Shown here: one piece after another, positions 24,384-35,980 of the stretch
Layout: each line of letters starts with the position of its first letter
How positions within the stretch are numbered: position 1 is the first letter of the stretch
Origin: Erigeron canadensis
Lineage: Eukaryota > Streptophyta > Magnoliopsida > Asterales > Asteraceae
NCBI RefSeq assembly: GCF_010389155.1
Contig: NC_057763.1
Coordinates: forward strand, 35,136,645 to 35,200,644
Length of the DNA stretch: 64,000 bases
Reading direction: 5' to 3'
Notes under the pieces: generated by a model
The model's input: only the letters and a program-made list of their open reading frames with translations
Database searches by the model: none
Told to the model about the DNA's origin: nothing
Position numbers and translations under genes: made by a program

Positions 24384-24840
24384 TAGGTGAGTGATAACCA
24401 GGAGGAGGTGTCATGAGCACAACCTCATCAAGCTCACCATAAAGGAAAGCATTGTCAATATCCATTTGAAAAATGGGCCATTTCTGGTTCACAGCAATAG
24501 ACAAAAGACATCTAATTGTGATCACCTTAACAACAAGTGAGAAGGTCTCCTCAAAATCAATGCCTTCTCTTTGACTACATCCCTTGGCAGCTAACCTAGC
24601 CTTATATCTATCTACTTGACCATTAGAAGGTAAGTCAGTCAATTCCCAGGTTCTGTTTTTGTAAAGAGCAGTCATTTCTTTATTCATAGCATCAATCCAT
24701 AGAGGATTTTTAGAAGCTTCATCATAACAAGAAGGTTCAAAATGTTTATTCAGATTAGAGGCAAAGCATATGTAATCAGAGTCCAGACAAGAATAATTAA
24801 CAACATGGTTAATGTTATACTTGGTTTTATTTCCTAACAC
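24361..24840 (-). pseudogene. Copia reverse transcriptase, N-terminal part with internal deletion
   Basis: Contains EASKNPLWIDAMNKEMTALY, RTWELTDLPSNGQVDRYKAR and later FQMDIDNAFLYGELDEVVLM, which holds the first catalytic Asp. Between LPSN and GQVDRYKAR the family normally has about 17-18 more residues including a Cys-Lys-Trp segment; here they are absent without loss of frame. Confidence 0.88.
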
Positions 24841-25976
24841 AAAATCATTAAATTTGGTTGGAGTCTTGAAGGTCCTATTGGACCTTCTTGGTATAAATGG
24901 AACATCACCATTAGGACTAGAAACATTTGGAAGTTCATTATTTCCCTCAGAAGTATCATTTTCATCATATGGTTTTGCATTGTGGCATTGGCGGTCAAAT
25001 TAGGACTGCCAGAATGAACCTGATCATGGGTAACCAAGGGGTGGCTGTCATCATGATTGTTTGCAATGCCATCACCATTCTCAGGGTCTCTCATTTCATC
25101 ATAGGGAGTGTGGGTATTTGGTATGTCTTGATTTTCAAATAAACTGGAATCAAAAGGATTTTTATTGAACATGTCACTATCAGAAGTGACCTTATTGTTA
25201 CCCTTCAATTTAAAATGAAATATATTTTCATAAAACTTAACATCTCTATAATAAAGAATGTTATTGTGTTCAATGCTTAGAAGTTTATACCTCTTCTTAG
25301 CATTAGCATACCCAAGCAGGATACACTTCTCAGATTTACTACTAAACTTGTCAAAATTATTTAATATTGTTGCAAAGCAAAGACAACCAAATACCTTAAA
25401 ATGTGAGAGATTAGGTTGAGATTTAAAAAAGAGTTCATATGGTGATTTTCCATTTAACACAGAGGAGGGTAACCTGTTGATTAAATAGCAAGCAGTTAGC
25501 ACACATTCATTCCACATATTCAAAGGTAACCCCCCTTGAAACATAAGAGCTCTTGCTACATTAAGCAAGTGTATATGTTTCCTTTCAACAACCCCATTCT
25601 GTTGAGGTGAGTAAGCACAAGAGGTTTGGTGGATTATACCTTTCTGTTTTACAAGCATATTCATTTTATGATTCACAAACTTAGTACCATTGTCACTTCT
25701 AAACACCTTAACCTTTTTATGAAATTGATTTAGAAGCAAGTTCCAGAATGTGACAATGTTATCAAAGGTTTCATCTTTGGTTTTAAGTAGGTAAATCCAC
25801 ACTGCTCTTGAGTAATCATCCACAATGGTTAAGAAATACTTATATCCCTCTCTGCTTTGGACCTTGTAAGGTCCCCAGAGATCCAAATGAACAAGATCAC
25901 CAACAGCTTTACTTTTGTGCTCACTTAAGGGAAAAGGTTCCCTTGTTTGTTTAGAGTTGTGACAAGTTTCACACAT
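24834..25976 (-). pseudogene. Copia integrase region
   Basis: Starts in the zinc-binding end (MCETCHNSKQTREPFP), then the DDE core: LVHLDLWGPY, FLTIVDDYSRAVWIYLLK, VFRSDNGTKFVN and YSPQQNGVVERKH. The core residues are present (Asp in HLDLWGP, Asp in RSDNG, Glu in VVERKH). The frame is lost upstream near 25980 and downstream near 24980, where a single-base shift moves the true protein into another frame. Confidence 0.9.
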
Positions 25977-26611
25977 AGAGAGTTGAGAATTGTTATAATG
26001 TTCAATTTATCTTTTAAAACAGTGAGCACCTGATTAGCAGGGTGTCCTAATATACAATGCCAGACATGTTTAGAAATATAACACATAGATATAGTATTGT
26101 AACATGTAGCAGTTATCTTACCACTTTCACATTCATCAAACAAATAAAGACCATTAGACTGTCTACCAGTCCCCAGAGTTTTCTTGGTTATCAAATCCTG
26201 AATATAACAAAAATTCTCATCAAAGCCTATATACATTTTATTATCTCTAGCAAGAGCATGTATAGATAAGAGACTGACTCTGTACTCAGGAACAACTAAG
26301 ACACCAAATAAGGTTATATACTTAGTTAGTTTCAAGTTTCCAATTTTTGTCACCCTGGCTTTTGTGCCATTTGGGTGACCAACAGTTAGGTCAAGAGTAG
26401 ATACATCTTCAACATTAAACATGCCTTTATCAGTACATGTCATATGTTGAGTAGCACCAGAGTCACAAATCCATTTCAGAAATTCTCTAATACTGATAAA
26501 ACAACTATTAGCACAGAAAAACTTGTCTATATTCTTATTGAAGTAAGCACTGTAGTTTAAAAAAATCACCTGCCATATTTGTTTGAGGTTGTTTTGAAAG
26601 AGAGTTTTCAT
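25925..26611 (-). pseudogene. Copia protease and pre-integrase region
   Basis: WICDSGATQHMTC is the aspartic protease active site (Asp-Ser-Gly-Ala). It is followed by VWHCILGHPANQVL, the pre-integrase motif with its His. The frame starts in overlap with the end of gag and is offset from it at a run of seven T (minus strand) near 26559-26565. Confidence 0.9.
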
Positions 26612-27734
26612 TGAGCATTTTTAGAATTTGAGAGACATGCTCATCAGTGAACTGCAGATTAGGAGAAAAGGTTCCACCAGCAGAATTTGATCCAAACTGA
26701 GAAACAGTACCACCCTGTGGTTCTATATGAGAAGAAGTTTGATTGCTAGAATAATTTTTGACATAAGGGAACTGAGGAGTCTTTCTTGAAAAACCATTGT
26801 TACTGAACTTGTTATTATTAAAAGCATTGGGATAAGTATGCCCAATTTTATCACATCTAGTGCACTTTAGATTTGGATTAGGTCCTCTTCTCATTTCAAA
26901 AAACTTGTTTTCATGAGTTTTGTTTGCAGGAAATTTTTTTCTTTCAGAAAATTTGGCAGAAAATGCAGAATTTTGAGGTTTCTGAGAAGTTTCAACAGAG
27001 GTGATGCCTCTGTGTGACTCTTCCCTTGAAATAATGGCAAAAGCTGCTTTTACAGTGGGAAGAGGATCCCTAATTAAGAGTTGACTCCTGACAGGAATAT
27101 ATGCATCATCAAGACCCATAAGAAATTGCATCAACTTAAGATTCTGATTATAGGTTTTAATGTCAGCAGAAGCATTGCAAACACAAGTTGGAAGTCTTGT
27201 CAAAGAGTCATATTGTTTCCATAAAGAATTAAGTTTATGATAATAATCAGAAATTGGACTTCCATTTTGAGTCAGAGAATTAATTTTGTGGTGTAAGTTA
27301 AAGATGACAGAACCATCAACCTTGTCATAAGTTTCCTTTAACTCAAGCCAAACAGTAGCAGCATTTCTAGAAAAGATTTGACCCAGATATACTTCTTCAG
27401 ACATAGAGTTCAAAATCCAAGTAAGCACAACATAGTTGCATCTATCCCATTGTTTAGCCAAAATTTCATTATCATAAGGTCTTTCACATTCACCATTTAT
27501 AAAACCAATTTTATTTTTTGTTTCAAGAGCCAGTTCCATAGCACAGGACCAGACCTTGTAATTTTCAGTGCCTTTTAGTTTCATGTTAATTAATGGTGTT
27601 CCAGAAGTATCACTAGTATGCAAGTACAGAGGGTCACCAAAGTCAAGCTTACTTATAAGTGTGCCAAACACAGTAACATCTTGTTCATAACCATCCAAGT
27701 TAGGCATAACAGTTTCATCTAACACCTCAGCCAT
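26535..27734 (-). CDS. Copia gag polyprotein, about 399 aa
   Basis: Open from the Met at 27734 (MAEVLDETVMPNLDGYEQDV). An upstream in-frame Met at 27782 heads a hydrophobic stretch and is less likely to be used. The UBN2-type capsid region includes PLINMKLKGTENYKVWSCAM and ELKETYDKVDGSVIFNLHHK. The nucleocapsid zinc knuckle reads CTRCDKIGHTYPNA: the last Cys of the usual Cys-x2-Cys-x4-His-x4-Cys is replaced by Ala. Only this ORF of the element is uninterrupted. Confidence 0.85.
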   Translation of the reverse strand: MAEVLDETVMPNLDGYEQDVTVFGTLISKLDFGDPLYLHTSDTSGTPLINMKLKGTENYKVWSCAMELALETKNKIGFINGECERPYDNEILAKQWDRCNYVVLTWILNSMSEEVYLGQIFSRNAATVWLELKETYDKVDGSVIFNLHHKINSLTQNGSPISDYYHKLNSLWKQYDSLTRLPTCVCNASADIKTYNQNLKLMQFLMGLDDAYIPVRSQLLIRDPLPTVKAAFAIISREESHRGITSVETSQKPQNSAFSAKFSERKKFPANKTHENKFFEMRRGPNPNLKCTRCDKIGHTYPNAFNNNKFSNNGFSRKTPQFPYVKNYSSNQTSSHIEPQGGTVSQFGSNSAGGTFSPNLQFTDEHVSQILKMLNENSLSKQPQTNMAGDFFKLQCLLQ

Positions 27735-28420
27735 AGAGAACAGCAGATAAAGACACAATAATACAAGAGAAAGAAAAAACAAACAAGAATTAAGATAAAC
27801 CTAAAGGATGCAAGAGCAGAGGCCAGATTCAAGGACACTCAAGTGCCTTGACAGGTATACTCAAGGACCCTCTCTTCTACCAGGAAAAGGTTAGTGCAAT
27901 AATAAGAAACAGGTACTACTCAATTTTCATATGAAACTTAACAACCAACTTGGAATTTTCAAACACAACTTCACAGTAAACAGAAATAGACATATTGAAC
28001 ACACAGAACAAATTAAGCAGATACCACAAACACATAGAAAAGCAAGTAGAGAACAAGAGTCCCAATTGATAGGCCAAACTTTCAACTTGGGAGCACACCA
28101 AGATTGAACAATTTGCTACTAGAAGGGTAGGTTAAGAGGCTTACAGAGGGGTCGCCAACAGTAATTTCACAATACTCAGAAAGGGACAATAACGGGGCAA
28201 TAATAGTTTGTAGGTTTAGCCTTAGATTCTTAGAAGAATCAAGACAAGGTGTACAAACAAAGAAAATATATCCCAGAACAAAAGGATCCAGAAACCCTAG
28301 AACAGGATTTGGTTCCAATAGAGGGAAAAGAAAAAAAGATTTTAGTTTTTTTTTTTAAAAAATAAAAATTAAATTGAACCCTAATATTAGATCAGATACC
28401 AGAGAAGAAAGATAAGACAA

Positions 28421-28436
28421 CCTGTCTCTGATACCA
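28421..28436 (-). other. Primer-binding site of the Copia element
   Basis: Reads TGGTATCAGAGACAGG on the minus strand, directly against the 5' LTR. It is complementary to the 3' end of plant initiator tRNA-Met with one difference in the first twelve bases. Confidence 0.9.
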
Positions 28437-28888
28437 TGATAAAAAACTGATTTGTAATGAACACATAAGATACTGAACCAGCCATATGATAGATTAATCT
28501 TGTAATAAAATCTTATTACATAAATGATAATATCCAAAAGTGATATATCATCAAGAGCAGAACAAGTTACAAAGGTTTGACAAAATAATTTTTCAATACA
28601 AATTCAAGGAAGGTACAAACGGCTACATAACGGCTAAATTCAGATGAAGAAGAAGATATGTTCTATTAGGGTTGATCTCAAAAGGGAAAAGGAGCATATA
28701 TATATAGGCAGCAGGAGAATAAGGGAAATCCATCCAGGTCCTTCAAGTTCCAACTTGTGCACATTTAGTTCCTCCAGATTAATTTTCTTCATTGCTCACA
28801 TGCAGTCCTTCAAGATTGCTTATTGACATTCCCTGCATTAAACATATTAAGTTAGTTGAAATGCATCAATTAAGTTGTAATTTCAACA
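28437..28888 (-). repeat. 5' LTR of the Copia element (452 bp)
   Basis: Same length as the LTR at 22788, with about eight substitutions and no indel seen. It is the LTR nearest the SRF gene; transcription from it would run leftwards, away from SRF. Confidence 0.95.
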
Positions 28889-29312
28889 ATAACACGTAAG
28901 GACAATCAATATAGGCTTCGAGTTGGGATGAATATGTTGGTCCCAACACCTTGGTTAAAAGATGTCTTGTAAATTGCAAAGTCATGATGTGTATTACTCG
29001 TATATACTTTAAAAACATATAGTACGTGATTTACGTAATAAAATGCAAAAACAGTGTACCAAATAAACAAAGTCCGAAAACTCATTAATAATTACTACTT
29101 CCTATTCCATCTACTTTCCCTTAATAACATCGGAGTAAATTTTATTTATAACACTGGTCAAAAACTCAAAATATCGTAACAAAATAAAATAAAAATCACA
29201 CCTGAAAAAATGTGCATATACAACTTCTAGAGCACATAATACAAATCTCTCATCAACGTTCATTCATACCACCAAAAGGGCGCGCGAATATAACAAACTG
29301 ACGGTTTCGTTT

Positions 29313-29324
29313 GCTGACGTGGCA
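29313..29324 (+). promoter_or_regulatory. TGACGTGGCA bZIP-type site upstream of the SRF gene
   Basis: GCTGACGTGGCA holds an ACGTGGC ABRE/bZIP core, about 100 bases before the likely transcribed leader. Function is inferred from motif alone. Confidence 0.4.
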
Positions 29325-29399
29325 ATCTCCAATTCGTTATAACAGTCTCTAAGTCGCCTCACTTTCTAATCTCTTCTTCACACTTTTCATCTCACCAAA

Positions 29400-29795
29400 T
29401 CACACAATAATTTCACACAGAGCAAAGGCTTCTACGATTCAAGGTATATCCGTTTTCCATTTTTCTATCAATTTAATTTTTGATACTGCTTTTGATTCAT
29501 ATATATATATATAGTGTTTGTACGTATATATCTCATCAAACAGTGAATTTATTGTACTAATTGATCTCGGTTTCGTCCGAAATTCGACTTCTGTGAGAAG
29601 ATTTGATCGATTGCGAAGTGATTATTATCTGAAGTAATTCTTGTTCTTGATAGTAATTGTTGTGCAATTAAGAACTGGATTCTGATTCATATAACTGAAA
29701 TTCGGTGTGTGTGTGTGTGTGTATACATATATAATATAATCATGTTGATTTCAGGCGATATTTACAAGGAAGTTATTCTTTGGAGATAAATTTCG
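29400..29795 (+). other. 5' UTR with leader intron of the SRF gene
   Basis: A leader exon ends ATTCAAG|GTATAT at 29443 and a second starts after TTTCAG at 29755, leaving 41 bases before the ATG. The intron carries a TA stretch and a GT microsatellite at about 29706-29722. The transcription start is not visible. Confidence 0.5.
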
Positions 29796-32700
29796 ATGAG
29801 GACGTGTTGCTGTAGATGCTTGTTCTTGAGTGTATTTGCGTTACTAGTGTTATTGGTTCCACGAAGTTCTGCGCATACTGATAATTCCGATGGTATTTAT
29901 TCTGTTTTATACACACACACACATATACTTGAAAATTGTTTTAATTAGTTTCTCTATGAAAGATTTCAATGGCTGGGTGGCGGTGGTGTAAGAGGGATGA
30001 AGTGTCACTCTTAATTTGGGCCAGAAAATGGATGATTGTTGCTTTCTTGTTGGTGTTTGGGTGGGAGGTTTGCCTTCACTAAGTATAGATAGATATAGAT
30101 AAATTTATGAGCTTCAGCCCTGTCTTACTGATGTTATTGACTATATGATGAAGATGAATTACCAGAGGTTTGGATTCTTGAAATGAATTAGTGCACTTTT
30201 TGTGTTCATCGGGTTTAGGTTTGCTTAAACTTTGGTCTTCTTTCAATTTAATTGTCATCATTGACGTTTGCAATATAAATGATGATATTATTTGTTATGA
30301 AATTAGTAGTTCATTTGGTTCTGTGCTACAGTTTCTGCTATTTGAATGATTTTGGTGGATCTACCATCTATGTAATACATATTACTCACCACCAATATCA
30401 TGTTAATTTGAACCAAATGTGATGGGTTTTTTTTGTTTGTAATTTGGGCAGTTAAAGGTCTTCAAGATCTATATCGGTCTTTTAATTCTCCACCACAGCT
30501 CACCGGATGGAAATTAAGTGGTGGTGGTGATCCATGTCAAGAATCATGGACCGGAGTTTCGTGTTCTGGCACTTCAGTTATCCAAATGTAATTGTTAACT
30601 ACTTCCTTCTTTCACTTTTGTTCAGCGATTCAAAAGAGTCAAGTATTATTATCTGCATATCAGAATAAACTAATTAAGTGACTCTTTCAAATGATGCCAA
30701 TTACATTCATATCAATGGTTATAAAACTTGTAATTTTGGAATCGTGACTCTTTGTTCGGAATACATGTGAGTATATTCCTTGAAACGAAGTTAACAGGCT
30801 TTACTTAACTTGCAGTAAACTTGACAATCTAAACATCACTGGAAACCTTGGCTACCAGCTTGATAATCTCCGTCACTTAAGGCAGCTGTAAGTTTTTTTG
30901 ATTATGCAATTTCAAATGGTTTTGATTAAATAGCTTTATCTTACTTTCAGAAATGTGGTGCTTTTGATACCAGGGATGTTAGCAACAACAACATTTATGG
31001 TGAAATTCCATACAGTCTGCCTTCGAATCTGACATACTTGTAAGATTTACTATCCTTGTTGCCTCGTAGAATACAAATAGACCTCTTTTACCAGTATTTA
31101 TGCTGTTAGAGGTACTCTTTCCACTAACCCAAAGCTCCCGGTGAATGCAGAAATTTGGCAGCCAACAATTTAAGCCAATACATACCTTACTCATTATCTT
31201 CATTGAAATATCTTCGACATATGTAAGTTGCCCCTCCTGTTAACTTTCCCTCACCTACAATCAAACAGTCACGAACTTTCTCTTTGCAGGAATTTTAGCC
31301 ACAACTTTTTGTCAGGACCTGTTGGGAATGTTTTTACAGGCCTATCATATCTCAAAGAAATGTATGATATGAACTTGTCCATGAATCAAAGTACTAGTAT
31401 ATATGCTTGACTTGTACAGCCTATGACCCCTTCTATTTGATATCATCTCACAGGGACCTATCATACAACGAATTTATTGGAGACCTACCAAGTTCATTTG
31501 GAACACTTAAAAGCTTGTCAAGACTGTTAGTTTTCCTTCCAGTTCCTTGATTCCTGCACAACCTCTTTGTCTCTTCATGTATGGATTGGTGTTAGTTTTA
31601 TATACTGTTGGCATCTACTTGCAGGTTCTTGCAGCATAATGAATTCACAGGATCGGTAATCTATCTGGCAGGCCTTCAACTAACAGATCTGTAAGTTATT
31701 TCTGATGGAGGAACTTTCTACCCAATTAGTTTAAAATAGGTTGATTCAAAAGTTGAGATAAAAGGGAAAGTGTCAAATGGTCAAATGAGTCGATCAGTTC
31801 CAACTGGTTGAAAGTCCCGGAAGTCTATTTTCAATGCATATAACCCCTCGATCAATTTCATTCACATAGTTATATAAAAACTGTATTCACACGCAATCAT
31901 AAGAAATGCAATAATCATATATAAGAAATTTCAATAAGGGACAAAGAAGTGTTTGCTGGTAATTCCACATCGTCTAATTTCTTTCAACTTTACCAAAAAA
32001 ATGACATATGACAACCCAAACTCGTCACTCGCCTGACCAACCCATCTTGCCACCTCTATGTATTGTATTCTGGTGTTTCTGTTAGTTTTGATGATGCCAA
32101 TATCAATTCCGTACAATGTCAGGAACATACAAGATAACCATTTTAGTGGTATCATTCCAAAGCAATTCCAAAACATACACAATCTATGGTAAGCTACCAC
32201 AGTAAATTATTTCCACTTATCTTCTTTTTTTTTTTTTTTTTTTTTGGTTCTGCTTGTAGATGACCCATATATATTGTACTTTGAAAAAAGGTTTGGGGGA
32301 AATATGTTTGACAAGAACAGTCCACCCTGGGAATTTCCTCTGGATAATCTACCAGATCAGCAGAATATTACATCTCCACCATCTACTGAGTCAAGTGCAG
32401 TTACGAGTTTTCCTCTGCACGGATCTGCCAAGCATGGGAAGAAAAAAATGGGCAAAATAGGGGTATTGATTGGTGCATCTACTCTTGTGGTGGCATGCTT
32501 AGTACTGTTCGTCATGGTTCACTTCTACAAGTGTGGTAGAAAACTTAGAAGACTGGAAAGCAGCGAAGGTTCACGTCATTCTCTTCCAATCAGTATTCCC
32601 AGAGGCAAGCTTAAAAAGGCCCAATGATATCCTATTTGTATATCTAGAGTATTGGAGATTTTTTAATCGTCATATTTACTTTTTGCAATGTGCTTTGTAT

Positions 32701-35079
32701 AGCAGATTGCTCATCTACTGCCCCTGACGAGAGCCCAGCAGCCTCAGTTATCAGTTCACCTACTACTGGTCCAAGGCATGTACCACCAGTACGTACTAAA
32801 GTTCTGAGAGTGAATAGAAGAAGAAGTTTTGCTAGGAAGAGCAGAATGCCGATTGGTGCAAAATTATACACTGTGGCTGAGCTGGAATCAGCCACGAATA
32901 GCTTCAACCGGACCAACTTTCTAGGAGAAGGATCTCTTGGGTCTGTGTTCAGAGCAGACTTCCCTGATGGACAAGTACATTCCTGACACTGTTTTATCGA
33001 GAGGTGGAAAAATGAGGGAGGGAGGGAGGTGATTATGAATTGGGTCAAATTGTTTTAGGAGGAGTGTTCGGTATGATTCAGAAAGTTTCGTGTTTAGTTG
33101 ACATAAAACACGTTTTGTCCAAACTTTCTAAATTGTATCCGGTATAATCACAAAAACCATTTTAGTCCATTCCTAATCTGATTTTATAAATAATATAGGA
33201 GGTTTGATAGATTAAAACTACACTTTGGGCTACTTTCAACATGTTTGACCCATTTCACCTGTTTCCTTTGTAGCTAATTTTTTTAGTTTTTACCTGCTTG
33301 AACCATGAGCAATAAAGTGCAGCTAGATTTAACCATTCATAAGCATTGTGCCTGCATTCATTCTGAGCTCTTTTAACAATCGTTTTGTCATTTTTCTTTG
33401 CAAGGTCTTTGCTGTGAAGTGTATCAGCACCATAGAACTCTCTCTTCATGAAGAACAGCAGTTTCTGGAGGTGATTTGGAATGTGTCCCGTTTAAGGCAT
33501 CCTAACATCACAACACTTCATGGGTACTGCATTGAACAGGGACGGTATATGCTTGTGTATGAATTTGTAAGAAATCTCTCGCTTGATCATGCTTTGCATT
33601 CTGAAGCATACATGCCTTTATCTTGGGGACTTCGTCTGAGAATTGCTCTTGGAATAGCACGAGCTTTGAAGTAAGTAAATCGTATTTGGACGCTCCAGAT
33701 TTTATTTTTGGCTTCTAAGCACTGATTTTGAATGGCATCAGAGAAAATAACTACTACATTTATCACATTTTCATTGTTCCAATATGATCTCTTTCAGATA
33801 CCTGCACTTCACATGCGTGCCTCCTTTGGCTCACAGAAATTTAAGGGCTGCCAATGTTTTATTAGATGAAGATCTAACTCCTCGCATCTGTGACTGTGGT
33901 CTAGCTGTTTTAAAGCCCTTAACAATGAACAGTGCTAAGGCCGAGGTACATGTATATTTAGTTAGATATTTTGGGATTTCTGTACTTATCCTTTATCTAA
34001 TGCTACTACATATTTAGATACTTGACTATTTTCCACATCTTGTTATGCTCAATGAATCTTTTGATAAAACATGTAAATGATATACAGTATATTTAGTAGG
34101 CTGACCAAGGTGCAGGCACCTCCACTAATAATAGACTTGGTTCATTTTGTTTGCTAACATATAGCATTATTAATCAATCCTTTTTATGATGATGTAAATA
34201 GGCTTCTGAAACGGATGCTGGAGACAATGCTCCTGAAAGCATCCAACCTGTATTTGGAAACCAGAAGGATGACATCTATGCCTTTGGAGTGCTGCTGTTG
34301 GAGCTTTTAACTGGGAAGAAGCCTTTCGATGGGTACATCATGCATCATGATCTTTTGACATGTATTATTAAAGGTGTTAAATTGGAGGGAAAGCGGGTTG
34401 GATAATGGGTCAAAAGGGTTTTGACCGACCTGCAAACAGTTTCTGTTTGTCTCTACCAATCCTTCCAATCTTAAGTAAATGATATATAACGCTCGTTCCA
34501 TTTCTTGAGTAAATGGTCAAAATTTCCACCTCTATGTATTGTGCAGTTATGTCTTATTAAGTGATCATCTTCAATATCCACTTGCTCAAAATTTGTTAAT
34601 TTTTGCACTTTTTAACAGACTTGAACCAAAAGAAGAGAATTCCCTGGTGCAATGGGCATCTTCCCGGCTGCATGACAACGAGTCCTTGGATGAGATGGTT
34701 GAACCAGCCCTCAGAAAAACAATCCCCCCAAAGGTTCTCTCGCGATTTGCTGATCTCGTCTCCCTTTGTACTCAGGTATGCATCACCACTATCTTGCACT
34801 TAAGCATCTGATTACTAGTAGTAATTAAGTTACATATGTTTTGTAGTTTGACATATCTTTTCAAAATCTGATATCTTGTTACTTATTGAAACTGTACAGC
34901 CTGAGAAGGGATTCAGACCTTCTATATCAGAAATCATGGAATCATTGACTCATATCCTAAACGACTATCGCAGAGTTAGAACAACAACAGATACGGATTT
35001 TGATACATACGAGAGGTCATTCCGCTCAACACACTCACGCTTCATTGGTTCACCAACAGTTAGCTATATGTCTGTCTGA
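29796..35079 (+). CDS. STRUBBELIG-receptor-family LRR receptor pseudokinase, 727 aa
   Basis: Sixteen coding exons: 29796-29892, 30452-30587, 30816-30887, 30974-31039, 31151-31222, 31290-31361, 31454-31525, 31625-31690, 32123-32188, 32291-32604, 32706-32974, 33405-33670, 33798-33945, 34202-34332, 34619-34775 and 34900-35079. Phases agree throughout. A signal peptide (MRTCCCRCLFLSVFALLVLL) precedes the SRF N-terminal domain (GWKLSGGGDPCQESWTGVSC) and seven LRR exons of 66 or 72 bases. Next come a Pro/Ser-rich stretch, a membrane helix near residues 296-318 (GVLIGASTLVVACLVLFVMV) and the kinase domain. The kinase keeps the Gly loop LGEGSLGSV and the FAVK lysine, but has HRN for HRD and DCG for DFG. 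Both changes are usual in this family, so it is expected to signal without strong catalysis. The C-terminal end (FIGSPTVSYMSV) is also typical. One intron is GC-AG (32605-32705) and one acceptor is unusual (32290). Which SRF paralogue it is cannot be settled by eye. Confidence 0.92.
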
Positions 35080-35980
35080 TTTTGCACAGTGGTTATTTCG
35101 ATATTTGAGTGTTTGACCAAAATTTGCTTGACCCCTTTTACAAAGGAGTAGACCAATTTCTTTTTTCTTTATTACATACAAAGATGTGTACAATAGTCAA
35201 ATTTCATAGCAAAAATTTAGTTGATCTTCAAAGATAATAACAAGCAAAAATTACCATTGCTTAGTTGTATATAAAAATATATACACATTATATTTCTCAC
35301 TCAAAATCTCCATCTAAATGTCTCCTAATATTGAATAATCAACAAATTGTGTAAAAATAAGTGACTTGTAGTCATTACTCTAATGTCTTTTTGGCATAAC
35401 TCTGGAGATAAGAGTTCCAATCACTTGATCCAAACTAATTGCATAAAGACCTATGTCCTAACCAAAAAAATACGAGTAAAAGAAAACAAATGTCACTGGA
35501 AAGGTTAAAACATACGACCCTTAATGAATGGAAGGATTTTTACAAGAGAAATATAGAGAGGAAGAAATTGTGTATAGCATTCACAAAAGGGGAAGTATAT
35601 ATATACACCAAAGTAGGCTTCAAGACAAAGAAGATAAACTAGGAAAATGTAATCTCTAGAAAACATCCATACTATGATATAATTAATTAATACAGTAATA
35701 GATGATGTATTTTGGGCCGATTATTTATAAGGCAAATGTTTGATGTTTGAGATTGTGTTTTGACGTCATTTTTCTCGTTTACAAAAATTAACAAATTTTG
35801 AGCAAGCGGATCTTGAAGATGATTACTTAATAAGCCATAACGGCACAATACATAGAGTTCAATATTTTGACCATTTCCAGTAATGCATTTTTATACATAG
35901 TATAATTTACTCTAATGAGAAAAAGATGTTTAACAATAATGTAATGCATTTTTATAAAAATAAAAACATAATTTTCTATA
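35080..35980. other. 3' flank of the SRF gene
   Basis: Includes the 3' UTR and AT-rich sequence. The short frame at 35439-35642 is Lys-rich and unsupported. Confidence 0.5.

Larger units (their letters stand above)
22788..28888 (-). mobile_element. Complete Copia (Ty1-type) LTR retrotransposon
   Basis: A 6101 bp element on the minus strand bounded by the 5 bp duplication ATAAC (22783-22787 and 28889-28893). Order in its own direction: 5' LTR, primer site, gag, protease, integrase, reverse transcriptase, RNase H, polypurine tract, 3' LTR. Integrase before reverse transcriptase defines Copia. The LTRs are the same length and differ at about 8 of 452 positions by eye, so insertion is recent. 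The pol region is nevertheless split by at least five frameshifts and has an in-frame loss, so this copy should not transpose on its own. It lies between the GPATCH11-like gene and the SRF promoter, transcribed away from SRF. Confidence 0.95.
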
